In this document: positions 55,302-64,000 of the stretch, one piece after another
Numbering within the stretch: the first letter of the stretch is position 1
Layout: every line of letters starts with the position of its first letter
DNA from: Canibacter oris
GTDB taxonomy: Bacteria > Actinomycetota > Actinomycetes > Actinomycetales > Microbacteriaceae
DNA length: 64,000 bases
NCBI RefSeq assembly: GCF_014197205.1
Contig: NZ_JACIFD010000004.1
Location: forward strand, 1-64,000
Direction: 5' to 3'
Translations under genes and position numbers: made by a program
Notes under the pieces: model-generated
The model's input: the letters and a program-made list of their open reading frames with translations, nothing else
The model's database searches: none
What the model was told of the DNA's origin: nothing

Positions 55302-56128
55302 GACCTGGCTCCTTTCTGTTCTTGTGCGGCGGATGCTGGCACCCGGGCCACAATCGCAACCCCCGCCAAATCTTTGCGGTGCTGCTTAAATACACGCCGC
55401 ATCTCCAAGATGCGGGAGCGTAAGTCGCGGTCTCTTGCGACGTTGCGCAAAATTCGCAGCACGCCCAGCACACCCTCATCTGCTAGGTTACGTCGTGGCT
55501 GCAACAGCGCCATGGGTGCAGTGGCGTAGCCCTCCACCTCAAACCCCGCCTGTGTCAGCAAATCACACCACTCGCGCACGGTTAGAGGGCGAGCATTAAC
55601 GCGGATCACGCGGGCCAGTGTTTGGCGCAGTGCGGTGGCGCGATCCGCCGCAATCTCATCTGGCACTAGCGCTAACTCGTGAATCGCATAGCGGCCACCG
55701 GGGCGCAGCAGGCGAAATGCCTCGGTCACAATTTCCTGTTTAGCTTTGTCGCCCTGCATGGTCAGCATCGCTTCGCCAATAACCACATCGGCGCTGGCGC
55801 TTGGAAACCCGCTTGCTTCAGCGGCGGCCTGCAGTACTGTGCCGCCAGCGGGCGCTACAGCCCTGGCCACTCGGGCGGCTGCCTCGGGATCTTTTTCGAT
55901 GCCGCGATAAGATTTTGGATGAGCGGCTATGATTAGCGCCGCGGTGCGCCCCAAGCCTGGTGCGAACTCGACAACATCGGCAGCCGTGATGTGGGCGCGC
56001 TGCAACAGCTGTTGGGTGAGCTTTAAACCGCCGGGACGCAACACGCGTTTACCGGCGCGTGCCAGCACCCAGTGGCCGGCCGCGGTTGAGGTGGGTCGAT
56101 CTGCTTGTGGGAGGGGAGTCTCGGTCAT
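55298..56128 (-). CDS. Class I SAM-dependent methyltransferase
   Basis: 276 residues. SAM-binding motif I VVEFAPGLGRTAALI at about 51-65, acidic residue in GIEKDPEA, and post-motif LLRPGGRYAIHEL. Resembles small-molecule methyltransferases of the UbiE/type 11 group. Pairs with the cupin gene; the two may act on one metabolite. Confidence 0.87.
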   Translation of the reverse strand: MTETPLPQADRPTSTAAGHWVLARAGKRVLRPGGLKLTQQLLQRAHITAADVVEFAPGLGRTAALIIAAHPKSYRGIEKDPEAAARVARAVAPAGGTVLQAAAEASGFPSASADVVIGEAMLTMQGDKAKQEIVTEAFRLLRPGGRYAIHELALVPDEIAADRATALRQTLARVIRVNARPLTVREWCDLLTQAGFEVEGYATAPMALLQPRRNLADEGVLGVLRILRNVARDRDLRSRILEMRRVFKQHRKDLAGVAIVARVPASAAQEQKGARS

Positions 56129-56201
56129 GCTCCCAGTCTAAAGACGCTGCGGAGATGTTGTCCATAGGATTTTGCTGGGAGTGACTTTTCCGGCTGCGGA
56201 A

Positions 56202-56230
56202 TTGTGTAGTAACTGCGGGTGTGCTAGATT
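56202..56230 (+). promoter_or_regulatory. rplM-rpsI promoter
   Basis: TTGTGT (56202-56207), 17-bp spacer, TAGATT (56225-56230); a leader of about 115 nt precedes the rplM GTG. Confidence 0.5.
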
Positions 56231-56348
56231 AATTGATGGTGCGCTTTTGCGCGCCCGAATGTGAGCCCTCCAAGGGTGCCAGCGCGTACGCGAAGCACCT
56301 GGAGCGGGATCCACGAACATCTCCATTTCGACAGAAAGCAGCACTTAA

Positions 56349-56795
56349 GTGACTCGCACATACACACCAAAAGCAGCTGACCAGCAGCATGACTGGCTAG
56401 TAATCGACGCAACCGACGTAGTGCTCGGTCGCCTCGCAGCTCAGGCAGCAGCTCTGCTCCGCGGCAAGCACAAGACCACCTTTGCTCCACATATGGACAT
56501 GGGCGATTACGTTATCATCATCAACGCCGACAAGGTTGTTCTGACCAACGGCAAAGCAGCTAAAAAAGTTGCCTACCGCCACTCAGGATACCCAGGAGGC
56601 CTGACCGCAACCAGCTACACCGAGCTGCTTGCTGACAAGCCAGAGCGCGTAGTTGAAAAAGCTATCCGCGGCATGCTTCCAAAGAACTCACTCGGTCGCG
56701 ATCAGTTCCGTAAGCTTAAGGTTTACGCTGGCGCTGAGCACCCACACGCTGCACAGCAGCCAACCGTGTACACCATCAGCCAGGTAGCGCAGTAA
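56349..56795 (+). CDS. rplM: 50S ribosomal protein L13
   Basis: 148 residues, GTG start, [20 protein letters not shown]. Conserved [20 protein letters not shown]. First gene of the L13-S9 unit. In E. coli L13 represses its own mRNA; no matching leader fold was identified here. Confidence 0.98.
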   Translation: MTRTYTPKAADQQHDWLVIDATDVVLGRLAAQAAALLRGKHKTTFAPHMDMGDYVIIINADKVVLTNGKAAKKVAYRHSGYPGGLTATSYTELLADKPERVVEKAIRGMLPKNSLGRDQFRKLKVYAGAEHPHAAQQPTVYTISQVAQ

Positions 56796-56823
56796 GCTCC
56801 GAGACGGAAAATAAGGAATTAAA

Positions 56824-57300
56824 GTGACTGAAGAGCAGACCGTAGCTACCGAAAGCTACACCACCGAGACTCCAGCAGCAGAGGCTCCAAAAGCAGCACG
56901 TCCAGCGCTTAGCGTTTCAGGCGCAGCTGTTGGCCGTCGCAAGCAGGCTGTTGCCCGCGTGCGTCTGACCCCTGGCAGCGGTGCAATTACCGTAAACGGC
57001 CGGGAGCTGGCAGACTACTTCCCAAACAAGCTGCACCAGCAGCTGATCACCGACCCATTCACCGTGCTTGAGCTCGGTGGCGCATACGACGTAGTTGCTC
57101 GTATCGCAGGCGGTGGCCCTTCAGGTCAGGCAGGCGCGCTGCGTCTCGCGATTGCTCGTGCGCTGAACGAGATCGACGTTGAGAACAACCGCCCAACCCT
57201 GAAGAAGGCAGGCTTCTTGAGCCGCGACGCTCGTATCAAAGAGCGGAAGAAGGCTGGTCTTAAGAAAGCTCGTAAGGCTCCACAGTACTCAAAGCGTTAA
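56824..57300 (+). CDS. rpsI: 30S ribosomal protein S9
   Basis: 158 residues, GTG start with SD AAGGAA. An acidic/Ala-rich extension of about 35 residues precedes the core; the C-terminal tail RKAPQYSKR reaches the P-site tRNA. glmM follows 15 bp later. Confidence 0.98.
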   Translation: MTEEQTVATESYTTETPAAEAPKAARPALSVSGAAVGRRKQAVARVRLTPGSGAITVNGRELADYFPNKLHQQLITDPFTVLELGGAYDVVARIAGGGPSGQAGALRLAIARALNEIDVENNRPTLKKAGFLSRDARIKERKKAGLKKARKAPQYSKR

Positions 57301-57315
57301 GCGGAGCTACTGTCG

Positions 57316-58665
57316 ATGACACGCCTTTTTGGCACGGATGGGGTGCGGGGCCTAGCTGGGGTAGATGTTACCGCAGAATTGGCCCTGCACCTCGCCAAAG
57401 CAGCGGCTTTTGTGTTGGGGCGCCAAGCGCGCTCCGAAAGCCGCCGCGCTGTAGCGGTCGTAGCGCGTGACCCTCGGGTTTCCGGGGAGTTCATCGCTGC
57501 GGCCGTTGCGGCAGGCCTCGCAAGCGCCGGGGTCGATGTGCTGGAAGCCGGAGTTATTCCGACACCAGCGGCAGCGTATTTGGTGGCTGACACCAAAGCT
57601 GATTTCGGGGTGATGATCTCAGCATCGCACAACCCCGCGCCAGACAATGGCATTAAGTTTTTTGCGGCGGGCGGAAAGAAGCTCGCAGACGATGTGGAAG
57701 ACCAGATTGAAGCTGCGATGCGGCAGCCCATCGCTGGCACCACTGGCCGTGAGGTTGGTCGCATCCGTCGTTTTTCTGATGCGGAGGACCGCTACCTTGT
57801 GCACTTGCTGGGCACGCTTGAAAACCAGCGGCTTGATGGCTTGCACGTAGTACTGGATTGCGCCCACGGCGCTGCGGCAGGAATTTCTCCGGATGTTTTC
57901 AACGATGCTGGCGCGAGGGTAACCGTTATTGGTAACGATCCGGACGGTTTTAACATCAACGACGGCATCGGATCCACCCATCTCGAAAAACTGCAGGAAG
58001 CAGTCGTTGCGGCTGGCGCTGATTTGGGTATTGCTCACGACGGCGACGCTGACCGTTGTCTTGCGGTTGATGCCAACGGACAGGTGGTTGATGGCGATAA
58101 AATCATGGCGATTTTGGCGCTTTCAATGCAAAACCGCGGTAAGCTTACGAAGAACACGCTGGTGGCAACGGTCATGAGCAACCTCGGTTTGAAGCTTGCG
58201 ATGGCAGATCGCGGTATTGACGTGATTGAGACCGGCGTTGGTGACCGCTATGTGCTGGAGGCTTTGAACGCTGGTGGCTATGCTCTGGGCGGCGAGCAGT
58301 CGGGGCATGTCATCATGAGTGAGTACGCTACCACCGGTGACGGAATTCTCACCGGTTTGCATCTTGCAGCTGAGGTTGCACGGACCGGCAAGCAGCTCGC
58401 TGAGTTGGCTGAGTGCATGAGAGTATATCCGCAGGTTTTGGTTAATGTGCGCGGAGTTGATCGCTCTCGCTGTAACAGTGACGAAGTTTTGGAACAGGCG
58501 GTGCATCAAGCAGAGTTAGCTCTTGGTGGATCAGGCCGCGTGCTGCTGCGCCCGAGTGGTACCGAGCCGGTTGTGCGGGTGATGGTTGAGGCTGCTAGCG
58601 AAGAGCAAGCGAAGCAGTTGGCGGCAGATTTAGCTGCGATTGTAAAAGAGCGGTTAGCGCTTTAA
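57316..58665 (+). CDS. glmM: Phosphoglucosamine mutase
   Basis: Interconverts glucosamine-6-phosphate and glucosamine-1-phosphate for peptidoglycan precursors. 449 residues; phospho-Ser104 in ISASHNP, metal loop DGDADRC, sugar-binding GEQSGH and phosphate-binding RPSGTEP. Follows rpsI as in many actinobacteria. Confidence 0.97.
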   Translation: MTRLFGTDGVRGLAGVDVTAELALHLAKAAAFVLGRQARSESRRAVAVVARDPRVSGEFIAAAVAAGLASAGVDVLEAGVIPTPAAAYLVADTKADFGVMISASHNPAPDNGIKFFAAGGKKLADDVEDQIEAAMRQPIAGTTGREVGRIRRFSDAEDRYLVHLLGTLENQRLDGLHVVLDCAHGAAAGISPDVFNDAGARVTVIGNDPDGFNINDGIGSTHLEKLQEAVVAAGADLGIAHDGDADRCLAVDANGQVVDGDKIMAILALSMQNRGKLTKNTLVATVMSNLGLKLAMADRGIDVIETGVGDRYVLEALNAGGYALGGEQSGHVIMSEYATTGDGILTGLHLAAEVARTGKQLAELAECMRVYPQVLVNVRGVDRSRCNSDEVLEQAVHQAELALGGSGRVLLRPSGTEPVVRVMVEAASEEQAKQLAADLAAIVKERLAL

Positions 58666-58753
58666 ATTCATTCACTTTAGCAGTGTTGGTTGCTGTGTAA
58701 AAGCTTTGCCGCGGCTGCTGGAGCTGGTAATTGTCAGAATTAGAAACTAAAAT

Positions 58754-58791
58754 ACATGCTTTGGCATGTTTCGGCGCTTCTTGTTGAAGCG
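58754..58791 (+). terminator. Tandem small hairpins between glmM and the surface-protein gene
   Basis: ACATGC/GCATGT (58754-58769) and CGCTTC/GAAGCG (58775-58791). May end glmM transcription. Confidence 0.4.
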
Positions 58792-58820
58792 ATTCTTAAA
58801 GCAGCGTAAAATCGTAATTG

Positions 58821-58832
58821 CCCCCTCCCCCC
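58821..58832 (+). repeat. C-rich homopolymer tract upstream of surface-protein gene
   Basis: CCCCCTCCCCCC about 70 bp before the surface-protein start; prone to slippage and possibly in the promoter region. Confidence 0.6.
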
Positions 58833-58903
58833 GAGAGTTTGTGCTGCAAATATTCTTTGTTGCATAATTTGGGGCTCCGTCTGTTGAAGAAAGATGAGAG
58901 ATT

Positions 58904-60589
58904 ATGATCCCAATTAATGCGAGGCGCAGCATGAAAAAAATTGGCGCCGTGTTTGCCGCAACAGCTGTTGCGGCCACTGGTCTGATGCTAAACGCTGCTG
59001 GGCCAGCTGCTGCTGATACTAACCCTAATATTGACGTCAAAGTTGTCGAGCAAATGGTCAGGGTTAATCAAAACCTGGAGCCAACCACCGGCGCAATGAC
59101 CATAAATACAGCAGGAATGCTGAAGTTTACATGGGATGCTACAAATGCAAACCCGAAACCAGGTGACTCTTTCTACATTGGAATCCCTGACGCCTTGATT
59201 AATCGCGGTGTAGCCGCTAATTCTCAGGGCGTTTCACGAGATCTAATTTTCAACGATCAAAAAGTTGGGGATTGTCTGGTGCAAGCTCAGCGAATCACTT
59301 GCACCCTCAACGAACAGATTCGCGGGAAGCGGAATATTAAGGGCGAAGGCAGCATTGTGATGAATGCTGCGAAAGAAACTACCGAAAACTACGTGGAGTT
59401 TGACCTCAACGGTAAGGTTACGCGCGTAAACCTGCCTGGTGATAAGCCGATTACAAAAACCCCGGGTGCTTCTGGCTGGAACGACTGGGGTTACGGTAAG
59501 GCAGCCTATACCCTGAGTGCTGATTCAACAGAGGTGACCTGGAGCGTGGTTTTCGGTACGAAATACCTTGCTGAAAAAACCTCAAAGACTTTTGATGGTA
59601 GCCGACAGACTCTGAGCTTCAAAGACAAGCTCGGTGAGGGTGCCAAGTTTGATACTGACCTCAGCAAATATCGTCTGGTGCTGCGCACTTCAGAAGCGCG
59701 CCCCGGAATGGATGCCACGGTGCTTACATATGCGAACGGTAACGACGCTACCGTTGATTACGGTGATTTTGATTTGACCTTTAAGGTTGAAGATGGTCAC
59801 GGAGTGTTTACTGTCACTGGCCCGTTTGAAGCAAACACGAATTATCAACTGGTTTACAGCACTCCATTTACAAATGGAACCATGCCGCAGCCAAGCTTCT
59901 ACTACACCAATGAGATTACCCTTGTAGGTTCTGATTTGGTTCGTGCTGCAAAGCATCGTTATGAGCATGCCGTGAACATCACAATTCAGATGGAAGACGG
60001 ATACGGTGCGCTTACCGTAATGAAGAAGATTACTGGGGCAGCAGCTGACGCTGTGGCAGCGGATATTGAGTATCCGGTATCTATTGCTTACGAGTTGCCA
60101 GCCGGTACCACCGAGCAGGATTACCCAACCTGGGGTGACAAGAAGCCAGTAAGTAATCCTTTCACAGTAAAAGTGAAAGCTGGCGTCGAAACTGAGGTGC
60201 CTTTCCACTTCCCGCACGGCACTAAGGTGACCGTATCAGAGCCTGGCCTTGCTGGTACTAAAACCGCCGACGGCAAAGTACTGTGGGGTACCCCGGTTAT
60301 TAAAATTGACGGGGTGGGAGATAGTGACACCGCCTCAACTACCATCGAAAACCAGGTCGTAGGAAAAGTTGAGATCACCAACGAGGCTAATGTGCCTCCA
60401 ACGCCTCCGGCTCCAAACCTGCCCGAGCAGCCACTAGAACCAAAACCTGAGCCAAAACAGCCGCCAAAGCCGAGCTTGGCTAAGACAGGCGCTGATGGCA
60501 TGCTGCCAATGGCAGGTCTCGCAGCGTTTGCTGTAACCCTGGGCGCAGGTGCGGTTTACGGGGCAAGTCGCGTTCGCCGTAAAAAATAA
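58904..60589 (+). CDS. Second LAKTG-anchored surface protein
   Basis: 561 residues. Signal peptide ending near AAGPAAA; ATG at 58904, with ATG at 58931 (MKKIGAVFAATAVAATG) as an alternative. Two adhesin-like Ig domains of the SDR/fibrinogen-binding type (about 35-345, with the WDATNANPKPGDSFYIGIP core), a DUF5979-like domain (about 365-500), a Pro-rich stretch and LAKTG at 525-529, then a membrane helix and RVRRKK. Predicted to be attached by the same sortase as the SdrD-like protein. Ligand unknown. Interrupts the usual glmM-coaA neighbourhood. Confidence 0.87.
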   Translation: MIPINARRSMKKIGAVFAATAVAATGLMLNAAGPAAADTNPNIDVKVVEQMVRVNQNLEPTTGAMTINTAGMLKFTWDATNANPKPGDSFYIGIPDALINRGVAANSQGVSRDLIFNDQKVGDCLVQAQRITCTLNEQIRGKRNIKGEGSIVMNAAKETTENYVEFDLNGKVTRVNLPGDKPITKTPGASGWNDWGYGKAAYTLSADSTEVTWSVVFGTKYLAEKTSKTFDGSRQTLSFKDKLGEGAKFDTDLSKYRLVLRTSEARPGMDATVLTYANGNDATVDYGDFDLTFKVEDGHGVFTVTGPFEANTNYQLVYSTPFTNGTMPQPSFYYTNEITLVGSDLVRAAKHRYEHAVNITIQMEDGYGALTVMKKITGAAADAVAADIEYPVSIAYELPAGTTEQDYPTWGDKKPVSNPFTVKVKAGVETEVPFHFPHGTKVTVSEPGLAGTKTADGKVLWGTPVIKIDGVGDSDTASTTIENQVVGKVEITNEANVPPTPPAPNLPEQPLEPKPEPKQPPKPSLAKTGADGMLPMAGLAAFAVTLGAGAVYGASRVRRKK

Positions 60590-60662
60590 GCACCGGGCGC
60601 ATTAGCCCAGTGCTGAACAGTGACTAAAACTGCCGGTAGCTCCTACGAGCTACCGGCAGTTT
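60589..60662. terminator. Two terminators between convergent surface-protein and coaA genes
   Basis: AGCACCGGGC/GCCCAGTGCT (60589-60614) and a perfect 16-bp stem AAACTGCCGGTAGCTC with GAGCTACCGGCAGTTT (60627-60662). The second is likely bidirectional. Confidence 0.75.
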
Positions 60663-60671
60663 CGCTATGAA

Positions 60672-61679
60672 CTACAGTTTGCGCAACAACACCTTTTGCA
60701 CTCGGTGGTCTGCCGCTTTACGCAGAATCAAGGAGGCCCGCGCTCTCGTCGGTTTAATATTGCGATCAAGATTTGGCTGATTGATTTCGTTCCAGAAATT
60801 CAATGCGGTTTCAATCGCTGTGGCGTCATCCATCTGTGCGAACTCCCGGAAAAAAGATTGTGGATCACGAAACGCGCTCTCACGCAGCCGTAAGAAACGT
60901 TGCAAGAACCAGTTTTTTATATCCTTAGTGCGGGCATCTACATAGATTGAAAAATCAAACAGATCGCTAACCGCCAAAGGGTGCTGCATGGTAGACGGTT
61001 GCAGCACGTTAATGCCCTCAATAATTACAATGTCTGGCTGCTGCACAGTGATAAACTCACCGGGCAGAATATCGTAAGAAAGATGGGAATACACAGGAGC
61101 TTTCACCGTTTCTACACCGGCTTTCAGCTGCGCTACAAACCGTAGCAGTGCGCGGCGGTTATAAGACTCTGGGAATCCCTTACGTGAGGCTAAACCGCGC
61201 TTCTCAAGCTCTGCATTAGAATACAGAAAACCGTCAGTGGTGACCAGATCCACCCGCGGTGTTTCCGGCCAACGCGCTAACAGATCACGCAAGACACGGG
61301 CAACGGTAGATTTACCAACTGCCACAGAGCCTGCGATACCAATGACAAACGGAGACTTTACTGCAGTGCTATGCTGCAGGAAAGTGCGCGTGCGGTTGTG
61401 CATCTCTTGTGCGGCAATGGCATACTGATTCAGTAAACGGCTCAGCGGCAAATAAACCTCCGCAATCTCGGCGAGATCCAGTTTTTCGCCAACCCCTTGT
61501 AGTGCGGTAAGCTCATGTTCCGCAAGCGGAGAAGCCATATCGGCAGCCAGCTGTGCCCACTCTGCGCGGGGAATATCTGTGAAGCGGCTAGGTAGATCAG
61601 GGCGCTCTGCGGGAGGCGAGGGGTCCGTCAAAGCACTAACTGCATCCCAGTTTCGCGGATTTAGTATTTGCTCAGTCAT
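60672..61679 (-). CDS. coaA: Pantothenate kinase, type I
   Basis: ATP-dependent phosphorylation of pantothenate, first step of coenzyme A synthesis. 335 residues; P-loop GSVAVGKST at 117-125, DLVTTDGFLY and the conserved DFSIYVDA segment. Divergent from glmS with only 31 bp between start codons. Confidence 0.96.
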   Translation of the reverse strand: MTEQILNPRNWDAVSALTDPSPPAERPDLPSRFTDIPRAEWAQLAADMASPLAEHELTALQGVGEKLDLAEIAEVYLPLSRLLNQYAIAAQEMHNRTRTFLQHSTAVKSPFVIGIAGSVAVGKSTVARVLRDLLARWPETPRVDLVTTDGFLYSNAELEKRGLASRKGFPESYNRRALLRFVAQLKAGVETVKAPVYSHLSYDILPGEFITVQQPDIVIIEGINVLQPSTMQHPLAVSDLFDFSIYVDARTKDIKNWFLQRFLRLRESAFRDPQSFFREFAQMDDATAIETALNFWNEINQPNLDRNIKPTRARASLILRKAADHRVQKVLLRKL

Positions 61680-61697
61680 TACTTACTATCGTGCCAC

Positions 61698-61703
61698 TAA
61701 AAT
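61698..61703 (+). promoter_or_regulatory. Leaderless-type -10 for glmS
   Basis: TAAAAT seven bases before the glmS ATG (61711); no SD. The coaA start is 19 bp to the left, so the -35 would overlap coaA coding sequence. Confidence 0.4.
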
Positions 61704-61710
61704 TAACAGT

Positions 61711-63555
61711 ATGTGTGGAATTGTTGGATATGTTGGCCCTGGCGACACCGCCGAAGTATTGATGTCGGGCCTTAGCCGGCTAGAATACCGTGGCTATGAC
61801 TCCGCAGGAATCGCAATCGTAAACACCGCAGGCGAAGCGCAACTGCGCAAAAAATCCGGCAAACTAGTAAAACTTAAAGAACTGCTTGAGGCGGATCCGA
61901 TTCACCAGGGCACCACCGGCATCGGGCACACCAGGTGGGCTACTCATGGAGGGCCAACCGATGAGAATGCGCACCCGCACTACAGCGAAGACGGCAACGT
62001 GGTGCTGATCCACAACGGCATTATTGAAAATTTTGCAGCCCTCCGTGACAGCATGCCGGACGCCACTTTCCGCAGCCAAACCGACACCGAGGTGGTCGCG
62101 GTGCTGCTAGGTCGTGTGCTGCAGCAGAATGGCGACCTTGAAACCGCATTCCGGCAGGTTGTGCAACAGCTTGAGGGCACCTTTACGCTGCTCGCCGCAG
62201 CTAAGAGCGAGCCCGGCAAAGTGGTTAGTGCGCGACATCATTCGCCGCTGGTAATCGGCCTCGGTGAGGGCGAAAACTTCCTCGGCTCAGACGTTGCCGC
62301 ATTTGTGAAATACACCCGTCGTGCGGCAGCGGTAGAAGAAGACAACATTGCAATCATCACCGCAGACGAGGTACGCATCACCGACTTTGACGGTAAGCCA
62401 CAACAGCTGCAGGAGTTTGAGGTGCAGTGGGATGCCGCAGCCGCAGAAAAAGGCGGCTGGCCATCATTTATGGCGAAAGAGATTAACGAGCAGCCCGAAG
62501 CTGTAGAGAACACGATTTTGGGGCGCGTGCAAGACGGGCAGGTGGTAATCCCGGAACTGGAACAGCTCGGGGAAGATTACCTGCGAGAAATCACCCGCAT
62601 CGTCATTCTGGCATGCGGCACCGCGAGCTATGCCGGACAGATTGGCCGCTACGCCATCGAAGAGTGGGCGCGGGTGCCGGTCGAGGTGGAGCTGAGCCAC
62701 GAATTCCGCTACCGCAACCCGATCGTTGACAATGGCACTCTGGTGATTTCAGTCAGCCAGTCGGGTGAAACTATGGACACCCTGATGGCAGTGAACTACG
62801 CTAAAGAGTTGGGGCTGAAAACCATCTCCGTGTGCAACACCCAGAGCGCCACTATCCCGCGCGAATCAGACGCCGCAATCTACACCCACGCTGGGCCGGA
62901 AGTCGCGGTGGCCTCAACCAAAGCGTTCCTCAGCCAGATCACTGCGCTGCAGCTGTTTGCGCTGCACTTGGGCCGGGTACGCGGAGTGCTTGACACTGCG
63001 GTGCAGCACAGAGCGGTTGCTGAGCTTACCGCTTTGCCAGCGAAAATCCGAGAAGCGGTTAATACCCACGGGCAGCTGAAAGAGCTCGCGCACTGGATGG
63101 CAGACACTCGCTCCGTGCTGTTCTTGGGCCGCCATGTTGGCTTCCCTACAGCGCTTGAGGGGGCATTGAAGCTGAAAGAAATCGCCTACATTCACGCCGA
63201 AGGTTTTGCTGCCGGAGAGCTGAAACACGGCCCAATTGCGCTAATCGACCACGGGCAGCCGGTTTTCGTGCTGGTGCCAAGCCCCCGTACCAACTCTGTA
63301 ATGCATTCCAAAGTGGTTTCAAACATTCAAGAAATCCGTGCCCGCGGTGCCCGCGTCATCGCGGTCGTTGAAGCTGGCGACACCGCTGTGCTGCCGTTCG
63401 CAGACGACGTGATTCGCCTGCCGTTAACCGACACCATGTTTGAGCCGCTGCTGCAAGTAGTGCCACTGCAGTGGTTCGCGCTGGAACTGTCAACCGCGAA
63501 GGGGCTGGATGTGGATCAACCACGCAACCTCGCAAAATCCGTGACGGTAGAATAA
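61711..63555 (+). CDS. glmS: Glutamine-fructose-6-phosphate aminotransferase
   Basis: Makes glucosamine-6-phosphate from fructose-6-phosphate and glutamine. 614 residues. The ATG at 61711 is fixed by the N-terminal nucleophile Cys2 (MCGIVGYVG) of the mature enzyme; longer starts in this frame are not real. Glutaminase domain about 1-230, two SIS domains about 290-600 (SQSGETMDT, SKAF-like STKAFLSQ) and the C-terminal KSVTVE. No glmS ribozyme-like leader is possible given the 31-bp gap. Makes the substrate used by GlmM encoded 3 kb upstream. Confidence 0.97.
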   Translation: MCGIVGYVGPGDTAEVLMSGLSRLEYRGYDSAGIAIVNTAGEAQLRKKSGKLVKLKELLEADPIHQGTTGIGHTRWATHGGPTDENAHPHYSEDGNVVLIHNGIIENFAALRDSMPDATFRSQTDTEVVAVLLGRVLQQNGDLETAFRQVVQQLEGTFTLLAAAKSEPGKVVSARHHSPLVIGLGEGENFLGSDVAAFVKYTRRAAAVEEDNIAIITADEVRITDFDGKPQQLQEFEVQWDAAAAEKGGWPSFMAKEINEQPEAVENTILGRVQDGQVVIPELEQLGEDYLREITRIVILACGTASYAGQIGRYAIEEWARVPVEVELSHEFRYRNPIVDNGTLVISVSQSGETMDTLMAVNYAKELGLKTISVCNTQSATIPRESDAAIYTHAGPEVAVASTKAFLSQITALQLFALHLGRVRGVLDTAVQHRAVAELTALPAKIREAVNTHGQLKELAHWMADTRSVLFLGRHVGFPTALEGALKLKEIAYIHAEGFAAGELKHGPIALIDHGQPVFVLVPSPRTNSVMHSKVVSNIQEIRARGARVIAVVEAGDTAVLPFADDVIRLPLTDTMFEPLLQVVPLQWFALELSTAKGLDVDQPRNLAKSVTVE

Positions 63556-63579
63556 CCGCAATCAAAACAGGCGAAAAAG

Positions 63580-63969
63580 ATGATTTACGGTATTGGCTGC
63601 GATGTGGTCGATATTGACCGTTTCGCCGCTAAACTTGCGGCGCACCCGGGGCTGCTGCCGCGGCTTTTCACACCCGCCGAGCAGCAGCTACCGGCGCGCT
63701 CGCTGGCGGCTAGATTTGCTGCAAAAGAGGCGGTAATCAAAGCGCTGGGCGGATCCACAATTAAAAATCAAAACGACAGCTACGACCTGAGCTGGCATGA
63801 TCTTGAGGTGCTGCCCACACAGGGGCAGCGGCCGCAGTTCACAGCCACCGCGGGATTGCGGCGTGCGCTGCAGCTGAGCGCAGTGGCAAAACTGCATCTC
63901 AGTCTCAGCCATGATGGGAACATTGCGCAGGCGTATGTTGTCGCAGAACGCAGCGAGGAGGGTCAGTAG
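63580..63969 (+). CDS. acpS: Holo-[acyl-carrier-protein] synthase
   Basis: Transfers phosphopantetheine from CoA to acyl carrier protein. 129 residues; metal-binding Asp in GIGCDVVDIDRF and Glu in ARFAAKEAVIKALG. Follows glmS by 24 bp. Its stop overlaps the next GTG start. Confidence 0.95.
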   Translation: MIYGIGCDVVDIDRFAAKLAAHPGLLPRLFTPAEQQLPARSLAARFAAKEAVIKALGGSTIKNQNDSYDLSWHDLEVLPTQGQRPQFTATAGLRRALQLSAVAKLHLSLSHDGNIAQAYVVAERSEEGQ

Positions 63970-64000
63970 TGCGCACCGGAGCAATTCGCACCGCGGAGAT
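63969..64000 (+). CDS. Start of a gene cut by the window edge, probably NAD(P)H-hydrate repair enzyme
   Basis: GTG at 63969 overlaps the acpS stop and gives MRTGAIRTAE. The position after acpS and the MRxG..RxAE start fit NnrE/NnrD-type NAD(P)H-hydrate epimerase/dehydratase, common next to acpS in actinobacteria. Only ten codons are visible. Confidence 0.45.
   Translation, partial: MRTGAIRTAE

Noticed and set aside
61579-61710. N-terminal extension of GlmS by 44 residues
   Set aside because: GlmS needs Cys2 exposed after Met removal; the extension would lie over the coaA start.

Overview
The window is a contiguous piece of a chromosome from a high-to-moderate GC Gram-positive bacterium of the Actinomycetota, most likely order Micrococcales and possibly a Microbacteriaceae relative. 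The family guess is inference from gene content and order, not from a search. Supporting evidence: actinobacterial-style ribosomal clusters; the rplM-rpsI-glmM-coaA-glmS-acpS neighbourhood; a fused proline dehydrogenase/P5C dehydrogenase (PutA); malate:quinone oxidoreductase; a DipZ-type CcdA-thioredoxin fusion; many GTG and TTG starts; several apparently leaderless genes; and two surface proteins ending in LAKTG sorting signals, the kind associated with class E sortases.

Layout. 1-5.0 kb: an EfeU iron permease running off the left edge, two aminopeptidases (M17 and M18), a small unknown gene and a tRNA-Glu/Asp/Phe cluster. 5.0-13 kb: a LysR regulator divergent from putA, then tRNA-Ser(CGA), radA and mqo. 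13.2-17.6 kb: the str operon rpsL-rpsG-fusA-tuf. 17.7-23.6 kb: a 1415-residue LAKTG-anchored SdrD-type repeat protein, a small helical stress/antitoxin-like protein and a stand-alone FlaA1/CapD-type sugar-nucleotide dehydratase. 23.9-39.5 kb: S10, spc and alpha ribosomal operons with secY-adk-map and infA-rpmJ, without rpsN and rpsD. 39.5-46.5 kb: a complete compact type II-C CRISPR-Cas locus. 46.5-56.1 kb: accessory genes (lipoprotein hydrolase, AAA ATPase, Met/His-rich lipoprotein, DipZ, two-component system, MFS transporter, methyltransferase plus cupin). 56.3-64 kb: rplM-rpsI-glmM, a second LAKTG surface protein, coaA, glmS, acpS and the first codons of a further gene.

The CRISPR locus is the most notable system. 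It has a 1061-residue Cas9 with all RuvC and HNH residues, Cas1, Cas2 and 17 repeats of 36 bp. I also located a tracrRNA gene on the opposite strand just upstream of cas9: a 16-nt perfect anti-repeat core followed about 80 nt later by a strong terminator. The crRNA strand of every repeat ends in an extended -10-like motif. This suggests that each spacer is transcribed from its own promoter inside the repeat, as is known for Neisseria type II-C systems, in the direction opposite to the cas genes. The single mutated repeat is the one whose tracrRNA-binding half would never be used under this model.

Other structure worth attention: a 67-nt three-way-junction-like RNA before rpsM; a duplicated 20-bp palindromic operator between the small stress gene and the dehydratase gene; a palindromic operator between lysR and putA; two identical 133-residue repeats in the large surface protein; and LAKTG surface-protein genes inserted into two normally conserved housekeeping neighbourhoods.
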